NCBI GenBank assembly: GCA_031256435.1 | Contig: JAIRQO010000055.1 | Span: 1 to 44,193, forward strand | Direction: 5' to 3' | Source of the DNA: Cellulomonadaceae bacterium | GTDB lineage: Bacteria; Actinomycetota; Actinomycetes; Actinomycetales; Cellulomonadaceae | DNA: 44,193 nt | In this document: positions 29,377 to 37,287 of the stretch, one piece after another | How the letters are laid out: every line of letters starts with the position of its first letter | Numbering within the stretch: the first letter of the stretch is position 1 | The notes under the pieces: model-generated | Told to the model about the DNA's origin: nothing | The model's input: only the letters and a program-made list of their open reading frames with translations | Databases searched by the model: none | Program-made: the position numbers and the translations under genes

Positions 29377-29466
29377 GTGCTCCTCGCGCGCTTCGCGCAC
29401 TCGTCAACACTCTCAATCGGCTCGGCCATGAGAGTGAACTCTCATGGCTCTCGCCTCAATCGTGTG

Positions 29467-29550
29467 TGCGCTTGGGGGGAGTTGAACCCCCACGCCCTTT
29501 CGGGCACACGGACCTGAACCGTGCGCGTCTGCCAATTCCGCCACAAGCGC
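29467..29550 (-). tRNA. tRNA-Leu (anticodon CAG)
   Basis: A class II tRNA on the minus strand. Acceptor arms GCGCTTG/CAAGCGC are perfect; the anticodon stem CACGG/CCGTG encloses TTCAGGT (anticodon CAG). A long variable arm (TGCCCGAAAGGGCGT) and the T arm GGGGG-TTCAACT-CCCCC are present, with discriminator A. The CCA is not encoded. Confidence 0.96.
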
Positions 29551-30008
29551 TTGCAGGTGAGAGAAGCGAACTGCGCTTGCGCGAGTTCACTTCCGAGCCC
29601 AGAGCGCTTGTCGTCAGACAAGCGCGTGAGCCGAGTGTACTGCATCCGAGTTTACTCGAGTGCAGTACCGAGGCGATGAAACTTGTTGTGAAACAAGCGC
29701 GTGAGCCTCAAGACGTCAAGATGGTTCCTGACCGTCTCACCAGCCCAATAACTGTAGCACCACCACCGCGCGCACTCAAATCCCTCGTCGCACCACACAA
29801 CACCTCTAGTCCAGAACTGACTCCCCAAATGTGAAACATTGGTGAATTACGTGACAGTCTCCTAACACGTCCGCCACACGCTGACGGATGGCAAGGTCTC
29901 AGAGCCCAAAGGCGCCTACCATCGCAGTAGTGTGCGTGGCTTTCGCTTGCCGTGGCAAAACCCCAAGCCCGGCAGAGTCCCGAACCCCAGGAGACCAGGA
30001 GGAGAACG
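29551..30008. other. Gene-free region with a run of stem-loops
   Basis: No gene is visible. Four stem-loops lie in 135 bases: 29563-29593 (GAAG, GAACT and GCGC arms), 29604-29625 (GCGCTTGTC/GACAAGCGC), 29637-29668 (GTACTGCA/TGCAGTAC with inner CGAGT/ACTCG) and 29682-29697 (CTTGTT/AACAAG). Stem-loops 2 and 4 are both followed by GCGTGAGCC, so the unit is repeated. The remainder (about 29740-30000) should contain the promoter of the fhaA operon; an AATGT-GAA-ACATT inverted repeat lies at 29829-29841. Confidence 0.6.
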
Positions 30009-30716
30009 GTGGGAGTACTGGATAAGATTGAGCGCGGTGTGGAGAGCGCCGTCAACAATGCTTTCTCCCTGGGCGGACGGGGTGACATCAAACCCGTGGA
30101 ACTCGCTACGCGCTTGCGACGTGAGATGGATGACCGCGCCGCTGTGGTGGGCCAGGCCCGCACCGTTGCGCCCAACGAATACATTCTGGAGATGGCTTCT
30201 GCTGATCTGGATCAGATTGAAGCGTGGGGCGCGGACACCTTGGCCCAGGAACTCGCCGGGAATCTCACGGAGTATGCCGCCACCCAGCATTATGCCTTTG
30301 CCGGTCCCGTCTCCGTCCAGTTCCATGAAAACGTCTCCCAAGCACCTGGCCGATTCGCCGTGACCTCAGCCTCCGTTCGCGGCGCTGTTGCCCCCGCCAC
30401 AGCCGCCACCCAGGACCGCCACCCGCTGCTGGACATTGACGGTCAGCGATATCTCCTGACGGGTGCCGTGACGGTCATTGGCCGTGACGCCAGCGCCGAT
30501 ATTGTGGTGGATGATCCGGGAGTCTCCCGCCGGCACCTGGAAATTCGCGCCACCCCGGACGGTGTAGTAGCCACAGACTTGGGCTCCACCAACGGGCTGT
30601 ATGTAGAAGGACATCGCGTTCCGGCGGCAACCCTCCTGGATGGCAACACGCTCACCATCGGCAGGACTCGTATTATGTTCTGGTCCGGTAACGCCCCCAC
30701 AACAGAGGATTGGTGA
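30009..30716 (+). CDS. fhaA: FHA domain protein FhaA (DUF3662 + FHA)
   Basis: 235 aa. GTG 30009 is fixed by an excellent ribosome site, AGGAGGAG, about 6 bases upstream, and by the conserved start MGVLDKIERGVESAVNNAF. Residues 1-120 are the DUF3662 domain (KPVELATRLRREMDDRAAVV, APNEYILEMA). The C-terminal ~90 residues are an FHA domain with GRDASADIVVDDPGVSRRH and DLGSTNGLYVEG, which binds phosphothreonine. The long disordered middle of mycobacterial FhaA (527 aa) is reduced to ~20 residues. In mycobacteria FhaA binds phosphorylated pseudokinase MviN and regulates peptidoglycan synthesis. First gene of the operon; fhaB follows 10 bases later. Confidence 0.95.
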   Translation: MGVLDKIERGVESAVNNAFSLGGRGDIKPVELATRLRREMDDRAAVVGQARTVAPNEYILEMASADLDQIEAWGADTLAQELAGNLTEYAATQHYAFAGPVSVQFHENVSQAPGRFAVTSASVRGAVAPATAATQDRHPLLDIDGQRYLLTGAVTVIGRDASADIVVDDPGVSRRHLEIRATPDGVVATDLGSTNGLYVEGHRVPAATLLDGNTLTIGRTRIMFWSGNAPTTEDW

Positions 30717-30726
30717 GTGGTGAACC

Positions 30727-31203
30727 ATGAGTGAATTGACGTTCACCCTTCTCCGCCTGGGATATTTGGCGCTCCTGTGGATTTTTGTGCTGATCGCCGT
30801 GGGCGTGCTCCGCCGTGACGTGTCCACCCGCGCACGCTTGGCTGGTGGTGGAGTCAGAAGAAACCGCAACGCTACTGTTAAGCCCGCCAAGGACACCCCG
30901 CCAGCGCCCCCCAAGCCCACCAAACTCACCGTGCTCTCCGGTTCCTTGGTGGGAACTCAGGTTCCGTTAACGGCCTCCTCCATCCTCATTGGACGAGCCC
31001 CCGGATGCACCCTGGTGATTGATGATGACTACGCGTCATCCCGCCACGCGCGCATTTTCCCCCAAGGCGATCAATGGTTCTTGGAGGATCTCAACTCCAC
31101 CAATGGCACGTTCCTGGGCGATCAACAGATTCACGGCGTTGTTCCCCTCGGTATCGGCACCGCCGTTCGCATTGGACGCAGCGTCCTCGAGTTGCAGGGG
31201 TGA
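30727..31203 (+). CDS. fhaB: FHA domain protein FhaB (FipA)
   Basis: 158 aa, normal length. An N-terminal membrane helix (LGYLALLWIFVLIAVGVL) is followed by a short basic/proline linker with KPAKDTPPAPPKPTKLTV and then an FHA domain: SILIGRAPGCTLVIDDDYAS, SRH, EDLNSTNGTFLGDQQ. The linker in the mycobacterial homologue carries a threonine phosphorylated by PknA/PknB; comparable Thr are present here. FhaB links the kinases to FtsZ/FtsQ division proteins in mycobacteria. It lies between fhaA (10-base gap) and pstP (3 bases before its GTG). Confidence 0.95.
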   Translation: MSELTFTLLRLGYLALLWIFVLIAVGVLRRDVSTRARLAGGGVRRNRNATVKPAKDTPPAPPKPTKLTVLSGSLVGTQVPLTASSILIGRAPGCTLVIDDDYASSRHARIFPQGDQWFLEDLNSTNGTFLGDQQIHGVVPLGIGTAVRIGRSVLELQG

Positions 31204-31206
31204 GGC

Positions 31207-32781
31207 GTGACCTTCAGGGCTAAAGCGGCGGCAACTTCCGATGTGGGACTGGTGCGCGCCAGCAACCAGGACTCCGCCTTTGTGGGGGAAAACATCCTCA
31301 TTGTTGCCGATGGCATGGGCGGACACGCCGGTGGTGACGTGGCCTCCTCCATTGCCATTGCCTCCCTCGATCACCTGAATGACACCACGCACACCAAGGC
31401 GAGCGCCACGGAAGATGTAGAGGAGGCTTTTGACAAAGCCCGCGAGGCCATCATCCGCGCCACCCGCATCAACCCCACGTTGCACGGCATGGGGACCACC
31501 GTCACGGCGCTGCTTCGCGCGGAGGATTCCCTGGTCCTGGCCCACATGGGAGACTCCCGTGCCTACCTCCTGCGTGACGGCGTTCTCACCCAAATCACGG
31601 TGGACCACACCTTTGTTCAGCACTTGGTGGACACGGGCCGCATCACCGCAGAAGAGGCCGAATATCACCCTCAGCGCAATGTGGTGATGCGCGTTCTGGG
31701 AGATTTTGACTTGGACCTCCGGCCGGATCTTTCGGTGCTGGATGCACGCCAAGGCGACCGCTGGATGCTGTGTTCGGACGGCCTGTCCGGGTATGCCACC
31801 CTGGGCCTCATGCAGGATATCTTGGCCAGCATTGCTGACCCTGACCTTGCCGCACGGACGCTCATTGATGCTGCCAAGGAAGGTCAGAGCAGTGACAATA
31901 TCACGGCAGTGGTGGCAGATATTGTCCCCGACGATGGTGAGGTGTCTCCCTCGCTCATCGTCGGTGCTGCCGCCACGGGCGGGCCTCAACCAGATCTGGT
32001 GAACCGGGTGGTCCTTGAAGCGGCTGCCAGTGATGCCTTTGATGATGCTGATACGGGCCCCATTCCTGTCAGTGAACTTCCCACCGCGGCAGGTAGTGCC
32101 TCCTCCCCCAGTGCCCCCTCGGCCACAGCCCGAACCGCCGGGTCATCCTCGGCCTTGGCATCACCAGCATCACCACCTCCACCACCTGCCTCCTCTGTCA
32201 CCCGGCAACATCCCGCTTCCGCTGCCGAATCAGACCTGGAAACCTTGACCGAACCGGTGGCAGATACCGGCAGTGAAGTGCTGGGGGTCCTGGAAGATGA
32301 CACCATCCTGATTCCCGCCTATTTTGCTGATGACGGAGGCAAGGCCGCCCCCAAACGCCACCCGATTGTTGCCGCCGTGGTGACCGTAGGCATCCTTGCT
32401 GCCCTTGCGCTCGGCATGTGGCAGGGCTACCGCTGGACTCAGGACCAGTACTTTGTGGGTGTCTATCAGGGCAACGTGGCGGTGTTCCGGGGCATTCCCC
32501 AAACCATCGGCCCGCTAGAACTGTCCCATGAGGTGGATGTCACCGATGTTGCCGTGGACACCTTGCCCGAGAACTGGGTAGCGCTTCTGCAAGATGGTAT
32601 TCCCGAGCAAACCCTGCGTGATGCCAGGGCCCGCGCACAGACCATCATTGCCGAGTCACAGGCCTCTGCGGTGGACCCGCCTGTTCAAGAGCCTGGCCAA
32701 GATGCCGAACCCACGTCGGAACCCACGGCTGAACCCACCGCAGACCCGGCCACCTCTCCAACGCCGGAGGTGGACTCGTGA
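31207..32781 (+). CDS. pstP: PP2C serine/threonine phosphatase PstP
   Basis: 524 aa starting at GTG 31207. The cytosolic PP2C domain (~1-240) has the metal-binding motifs VRASNQDSAFVG, IVADGMGGHAGGDVASS, LAHMGDSRAYLLRDG, MLCSDGLSGY and SDNITAVVADI. A linker rich in Ser/Ala/Pro precedes a single membrane helix at ~386-408 (IVAAVVTVGILAALALGMW), then an extracellular region (QYFVGVYQGNVAVFRGIPQ) and a Thr/Pro/Glu tail with PTSEPTAEPTADPA repeats. It removes phosphates from PknA/PknB and their substrates. Its stop overlaps the rodA start by 4 bases (GTGA), coupling translation. Confidence 0.97.
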   Translation: MTFRAKAAATSDVGLVRASNQDSAFVGENILIVADGMGGHAGGDVASSIAIASLDHLNDTTHTKASATEDVEEAFDKAREAIIRATRINPTLHGMGTTVTALLRAEDSLVLAHMGDSRAYLLRDGVLTQITVDHTFVQHLVDTGRITAEEAEYHPQRNVVMRVLGDFDLDLRPDLSVLDARQGDRWMLCSDGLSGYATLGLMQDILASIADPDLAARTLIDAAKEGQSSDNITAVVADIVPDDGEVSPSLIVGAAATGGPQPDLVNRVVLEAAASDAFDDADTGPIPVSELPTAAGSASSPSAPSATARTAGSSSALASPASPPPPPASSVTRQHPASAAESDLETLTEPVADTGSEVLGVLEDDTILIPAYFADDGGKAAPKRHPIVAAVVTVGILAALALGMWQGYRWTQDQYFVGVYQGNVAVFRGIPQTIGPLELSHEVDVTDVAVDTLPENWVALLQDGIPEQTLRDARARAQTIIAESQASAVDPPVQEPGQDAEPTSEPTAEPTADPATSPTPEVDS

Positions 32782-34469
32782 CCGTCACCTCACCGGGCTT
32801 CACTTCACCAGGCACCTTATCCCCGAGCACCTCATCACCAGGCACCTCACCGGGCACCCTCTCCCCGGACCTCTCTCCACCCATGGTCTCCGACACCTCA
32901 TCGCCAAGCCAGGCAACACCTGAGGACCTCACGGATATCTTCGGCGCCGAACCCACCTTCAAGAAGCCGTGGCGCATTGCCGAAATCTTCCTGCTCTTGC
33001 TGGCCCTGGGCATCGGGATCGGCGGTTTTGCCATGGTGGGCTACGTGATGAACGGCGAACTTCCGGACACGTTCTGGCTGGAATCGGCCTCCATGGTGGG
33101 AATCGCCCTGTTCATGCACCTCGTGATCCGCTTTGTTGCCCCGTGGGCTGACCAAATCATTCTCCCAGCCGTGGTCCTGGTCAACGCGCTTGGCATCGTG
33201 ATGATTCTGCGCTTGGACCTGGCCCCCGCTGGCGCTGCCGGAGCCAACGCCATTCGGCAAACCCAGTGGGCTGCGGTGTCCGTGGTGGTGGCTGCGGCGG
33301 TCCTGATCATCCTGCGGGAACACCGCACCTTGCGCCGCTTCACCTACACCTCCGGAATTGTGGGCCTCATCCTGCTGCTGAGCCCCATGATTCCGGGCCT
33401 CGGCATGGAGATCAACGGAGCGCGCATCTGGATTCAGATTGCCGGCATGTCCATCCAACCGGGTGAGTTTGCCAAGATATTCCTGGCCATCTTCTTTGCC
33501 GGATACTTCTTCAACAACCGGGACAACCTCACCCTGGCAGGACCAAAACTCGGCCCCATCCAGTTCCCCCGGTTCCGAGATCTGGGCCCCATCCTCATTG
33601 TTTGGGTGGCCGCAATAGCCGTCCTGGTCATGCAATCGGACATGGGGATGTCCCTGATGCTCTTCGGGCTGTTTGTGGCCATGCTCTACTTAGCAACGCA
33701 ACGGTTCTCCTGGGTTCTCATTGGATTCTGCCTGGTGGGAGCAGGCGGCTACTTTGCCGTCCAAGCATTCCCTCACGTCTCCCAACGCTTTGACGGCTGG
33801 CTCCACGCCATGGACCCTGCGGTCATTGACCGTGCCGGGGGTTCCTTCCAACTCGTGTCCGGACTCTTTGGACTCGCTAACGGCGGTCTGCTCGGCACCG
33901 GCCTCGGCCACGGCCACCCCTACCTGGTCCCGTTGAGTTTCTCAGACTTCATCTACAGTTCCCTCGGTGAAGAACTGGGCCTCACGGGTTTGCTGGCCGT
34001 CCTGGTGGTCTTCTTCCTCATCGTCGAACGCGGTCTGCGCACCGCCATTGACGTCCGTGACGGCTTCGGAAAAGTCCTGGCCGGTGGACTGGCCTTCCTC
34101 ATTGCGTGGCAACTGTTCATCATCGTCGGAGGAGTCACACGCCTCCTCCCGCTAACCGGATTGACCGTACCGTTCATGGCTCAAGGGGGAACATCCCTTC
34201 TGTCCAACTGGATAGTCATTGCCATCCTCATCCGCATCTCCAACGAGGCCCGGCGTCCCTCCATAGATCCCGGACTCGGCGAGGTTGCCCCTGTCAATGG
34301 CGACGAATCTCAGGGGTACGTGGTAGTAGGACAGTCAGACACCCCTGCCATCGTTTCAGGATCGCCATCCAACGATGCCACCGAGATGATGGATGCCCTC
34401 CCCCGGGAACTCCCTCCGGATGAGGACGCCACAGAAATGATTGCCCCGGTGAGCGGAGGGACACAATGA
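32778..34469 (+). CDS. rodA: SEDS peptidoglycan glycosyltransferase RodA
   Basis: 563 aa starting at GTG 32778. The first ~65 residues are a cytosolic Ser/Pro/Thr/Gly-rich tail with SPGT-type near repeats, then about 12 membrane helices of the SEDS family. Landmarks are MQSDMGMSLMLFGLFVAML (the Asp of the SEDS active region), GLFGLANGGLLGTGLGHGHP, SDFIYSSLGEELGL and LPLTGLTVPFMAQGGTSLLSN in the closing helices. It polymerises lipid II into glycan strands at the membrane, working with the class B PBP encoded next (PbpA). A C-terminal cytosolic tail of ~75 residues contains Thr-rich repeats (NDATEMMDALP and EDATEMIAPV) that could be kinase sites. It overlaps both neighbours by 4 bases. Confidence 0.97.
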   Translation: MTVTSPGFTSPGTLSPSTSSPGTSPGTLSPDLSPPMVSDTSSPSQATPEDLTDIFGAEPTFKKPWRIAEIFLLLLALGIGIGGFAMVGYVMNGELPDTFWLESASMVGIALFMHLVIRFVAPWADQIILPAVVLVNALGIVMILRLDLAPAGAAGANAIRQTQWAAVSVVVAAAVLIILREHRTLRRFTYTSGIVGLILLLSPMIPGLGMEINGARIWIQIAGMSIQPGEFAKIFLAIFFAGYFFNNRDNLTLAGPKLGPIQFPRFRDLGPILIVWVAAIAVLVMQSDMGMSLMLFGLFVAMLYLATQRFSWVLIGFCLVGAGGYFAVQAFPHVSQRFDGWLHAMDPAVIDRAGGSFQLVSGLFGLANGGLLGTGLGHGHPYLVPLSFSDFIYSSLGEELGLTGLLAVLVVFFLIVERGLRTAIDVRDGFGKVLAGGLAFLIAWQLFIIVGGVTRLLPLTGLTVPFMAQGGTSLLSNWIVIAILIRISNEARRPSIDPGLGEVAPVNGDESQGYVVVGQSDTPAIVSGSPSNDATEMMDALPRELPPDEDATEMIAPVSGGTQ

Positions 34470-35944
34470 ATAAGTCCCTTCGGCGCATTGCCACCATTGT
34501 CACTGTGCTCTTCATTGCGATCATGGCGTCCACCACGTGGATTCAGTTCCACGAGGCCAACTCGCTCAACAACAACGGGCGCAATGTTCGACGACTCTAC
34601 CGCGAGTACGGCAACCATCGCGGCCCCATCATGGCTCAAGGAACAACGCTGGCCGAATCCGTGGAAGTGGATTCACCCTTTGGGTTCCAGCGCCGCTACA
34701 TGGGTGGCGATGCCGATCAGGCGCAGATTTTTGCCCCGGTCACGGGATTCTTCTCCATCGCCAACGGCACCACCATGATTGAGAACACGGAAAACGCGTT
34801 CCTCAACGGACAAGCCAACGCCATGTGGATGGAGCGGATGCAGGACTTGTTCATGGGCCGCGAAACCCAAGGCGCATCCGTGGAACTCACCCTGAACCCC
34901 GCCGTACAGAAAGCCGCCTGGGATGCTCTGGGTGGGCAACGTGGTGCCGTGGTGGCGGTGGAACCGGCCACCGGGAAAATCCTGGCCATGGTGTCCAAAC
35001 CCTCGTTCAACCCTAATGATCTTGCCGTGCTCTCCACCGGGCAAGCCTCCTCCAACTTCACGGATCTGGTGGGTGCGGACAATGATCCCCTCATCAACCG
35101 CACCATCGGCGCCCTGTATCCCCCAGGTTCGAGTTTCAAACTCATCCCTGCCGCTGCCGCGCTGGAGACGGGGTACTTGCGCAATGCCGATCAGTCGATC
35201 CCAGCGCCGCACCGGTTCACCCTGCCGGGAACCACCCATGACCTGCGCAACTTTGGAGACCACGCCTGCTCCTCCACGGATGAGATGTCCCTCCATGACG
35301 CCATGGTGATCTCCTGCAACACGGCCTTTGCATCCCTGGGTGTGGAACTCGGTGGGGAGGCGTTACGGAAGCAGGCGCAACGCTTTGGGTTTGATGACCC
35401 GTTTGAGGTGCCCATGCGCTCGGCCAGTTCCTCATTCCCTGACGCGGACGGGTTTAGCCCGGACCGCGTGGCGTTGGCGAGCATCGGCCAAGGTGATGTC
35501 ACGGCCACTCCCCTGCAGATGGCCATGGTCTCTGCGGCTATTGCCAATGACGGCATCTTGATGCAGCCCTATCTGGTGGATACGGTCAGAGATTCCACGC
35601 TGGACGTCATTCAACAGACGTCCCCCAAGAGGCTCCGCCAAGCGGTGGGCAGCAACACGGTCTCGCAGTTGGCCGCGATGATGGAGGATTCCGTGTCCGG
35701 GGCTTCAGGGACCGCCACGGCCGCCCGGATTCCGGGGGTGCGTGTGGCAGGGAAAACCGGCACAGCGCAAGCGGCAGCCGGAGACGCCCCGCATGCCTGG
35801 TTCACGGCCTTTGCCCCAGTGGATAACCCGCAAATTGCGGTAGCCGTCATTGTGGAACACGGCGGTGACATGGGATCGGACGCTACCGGTGGCCGGGTGG
35901 CCGCCCCCGTGGTGGCTTCGGTGATCAGGGCGGTGCTGCAATGA
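34466..35944 (+). CDS. pbpA: Class B penicillin-binding protein PbpA
   Basis: 492 aa. An N-terminal membrane helix (IATIVTVLFIAIMASTTWIQ) is followed by a dimerisation/pedestal region and the transpeptidase domain. All three penicillin-binding motifs are seen: SxxK (PPGSSFKLIPA, S222 to K225), SxN (VISCNTAFASLG) and KTGT (VAGKTGTAQAAAGD). It crosslinks peptidoglycan in the periplasm-like zone; its polymerase partner is RodA. It overlaps rodA (ATGA) and pknA (ATGA) by 4 bases each. The length equals the M. tuberculosis PbpA (491 aa). Confidence 0.97.
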   Translation: MNKSLRRIATIVTVLFIAIMASTTWIQFHEANSLNNNGRNVRRLYREYGNHRGPIMAQGTTLAESVEVDSPFGFQRRYMGGDADQAQIFAPVTGFFSIANGTTMIENTENAFLNGQANAMWMERMQDLFMGRETQGASVELTLNPAVQKAAWDALGGQRGAVVAVEPATGKILAMVSKPSFNPNDLAVLSTGQASSNFTDLVGADNDPLINRTIGALYPPGSSFKLIPAAAALETGYLRNADQSIPAPHRFTLPGTTHDLRNFGDHACSSTDEMSLHDAMVISCNTAFASLGVELGGEALRKQAQRFGFDDPFEVPMRSASSSFPDADGFSPDRVALASIGQGDVTATPLQMAMVSAAIANDGILMQPYLVDTVRDSTLDVIQQTSPKRLRQAVGSNTVSQLAAMMEDSVSGASGTATAARIPGVRVAGKTGTAQAAAGDAPHAWFTAFAPVDNPQIAVAVIVEHGGDMGSDATGGRVAAPVVASVIRAVLQ

Positions 35945-37287
35945 AACCTGAACCTGGCGTCTGCCTGGGCAAGCGGTACACCTTGACGCGCCTCATTGCC
36001 GCTGGCGGCATGGGTGAAGTGTGGGCCGCCGAGGATACTGCCCTCCACCGCGAGGTGGCCATCAAGGTGCTGCGTGAGGAATACACGGGCAACGAAGAAT
36101 TTCTTGCTCGCCTTCGCGTGGAAGCCAAGAACGCTGCGGCTCTCTCCCATCCGAATATTGCGCATGTGCATGACTACGGAGAACAGGACGGGGTGGGTTA
36201 CCTGGTCATGGAGTTGGTCCACGGCGAGCCGTTGGCGGACCTCCTGGAGCGAGAACCCGTGCTGCCGCCAGAGAAGTTACTGCCCATCCTGGCGGCATCG
36301 GCCCGCGGCCTCCATCACGCCCACCTTGCTGGCGTGGTTCACCGTGACGTTAAACCGGGGAACATCCTGCTGGCCGAGTCCGGCACCACGGATCACCCAG
36401 ACGTCAAAATCACGGATTTTGGCGTATCCCTGGCAGCCAATCAGGCGCCCATGACGGCCACGGGCATGGTTATGGGGACGGCGCAGTACCTCTCCCCGGA
36501 GCAGGCCATCGGCAAGAAAGCCACGGCGCTGTCCGATATCTACGCCCTGGGCGTGATTGCCTATGAGGCCACCAACGGGAAGCGTCCCTTCACCGGCAAG
36601 TCCCCCGTGGACATTGCGGTGGCCCACGTGAACTCCCCTGTGCCCCTGTTGAAAGACACCGTGGACCCGGAGTTACGTGAACTCATCATGCAGGTCCTGG
36701 ACAAGGACCCCGCCCACCGCCCGCAGTCAGCCGGTGAACTTGCCGAGCGGTTTGACGAGGTTCTGGCTCACATCAAGGCAAAACGTGCGGCTGCGGGTGC
36801 CACCGCTTCTCCTTCCACCCCGCGTGACCTCCCTGCTGTCCCGTCCGGCCCCGCAGGCCAGGCAGGCTCAGCAGGTACACCAGGCTCGGCAGGTTCAGTT
36901 AGCCCGACGAGAGAGGCCCCTGGTCCCACGCCTCCGGTCCCTGGAACGCGGCGGGCGGTGCGGGAGAATGCTGCCGCTCGCGCCAGAGCGGTGGCCACCG
37001 CCGGTTCTGGCTCTGGTCTGCCCCCAGCGTCACCTACCAGCCAGATGCCTGCGGAGTCACGCTCGCAGGCGCGGCGCGCTGCTCAGGAGGCTCGTAAAGC
37101 CGAGGCGGCCAGACGCCGGCGCACCCGGTTGATCCCGTTGATCGTTGTGGTGGCTGTAGCCATCGTCATACTGATTGCCACCCTGACTCGCGGTGCCAGC
37201 GCCGCGAACCTGGGTGGTGGAATAATGGAAGAATCAAGGCCGTCCCTGGTGGCGGCGTGGGATGTAGAGGATATCGAGCATGGATAA
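35941..37287 (+). CDS. pknA: Serine/threonine protein kinase PknA
   Basis: 448 aa. Kinase domain (~1-275) with GGMGEVWAAEDTALHREVAI (glycine loop and VAIK lysine), VVHRDVKPGNILLAES (catalytic loop), ITDFGVSLA and YLSPEQA; all catalytic residues are intact. A Pro/Ala/Ser/Gly-rich linker (~290-380) follows, then basic residues (RRRRTRLIP), one membrane helix (LIVVVAVAIVILIATLT) and a short ectodomain of ~30 residues with no PASTA repeats. It phosphorylates division and envelope substrates. It overlaps pbpA by 4 bases and pknB by 8 (ATGGATAA). Confidence 0.97.
   Translation: MKPEPGVCLGKRYTLTRLIAAGGMGEVWAAEDTALHREVAIKVLREEYTGNEEFLARLRVEAKNAAALSHPNIAHVHDYGEQDGVGYLVMELVHGEPLADLLEREPVLPPEKLLPILAASARGLHHAHLAGVVHRDVKPGNILLAESGTTDHPDVKITDFGVSLAANQAPMTATGMVMGTAQYLSPEQAIGKKATALSDIYALGVIAYEATNGKRPFTGKSPVDIAVAHVNSPVPLLKDTVDPELRELIMQVLDKDPAHRPQSAGELAERFDEVLAHIKAKRAAAGATASPSTPRDLPAVPSGPAGQAGSAGTPGSAGSVSPTREAPGPTPPVPGTRRAVRENAAARARAVATAGSGSGLPPASPTSQMPAESRSQARRAAQEARKAEAARRRRTRLIPLIVVVAVAIVILIATLTRGASAANLGGGIMEESRPSLVAAWDVEDIEHG

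Larger units (their letters stand above)
29061..29466. other. Gene-free region between hipBA and tRNA-Leu
   Basis: I see no gene. It contains a duplicate of the tRNA-Leu 3' end (29101-29117), a 12-bp direct repeat TCAACTCCACAG (29090-29101 and 29318-29329), a small GATCGGC/GCCGATC hairpin near 29122, the terminator at 29336-29376, and a perfect 11-bp inverted repeat GCCATGAGAGT/ACTCTCATGGC at 29425-29448. Confidence 0.6.

Noticed and set aside
29118-29465. A complete mobile element between the two tRNA-Leu 3' end copies
   Set aside because: Only ~350 bases lie between the copies, and no integrase, excisionase or other gene is visible there.
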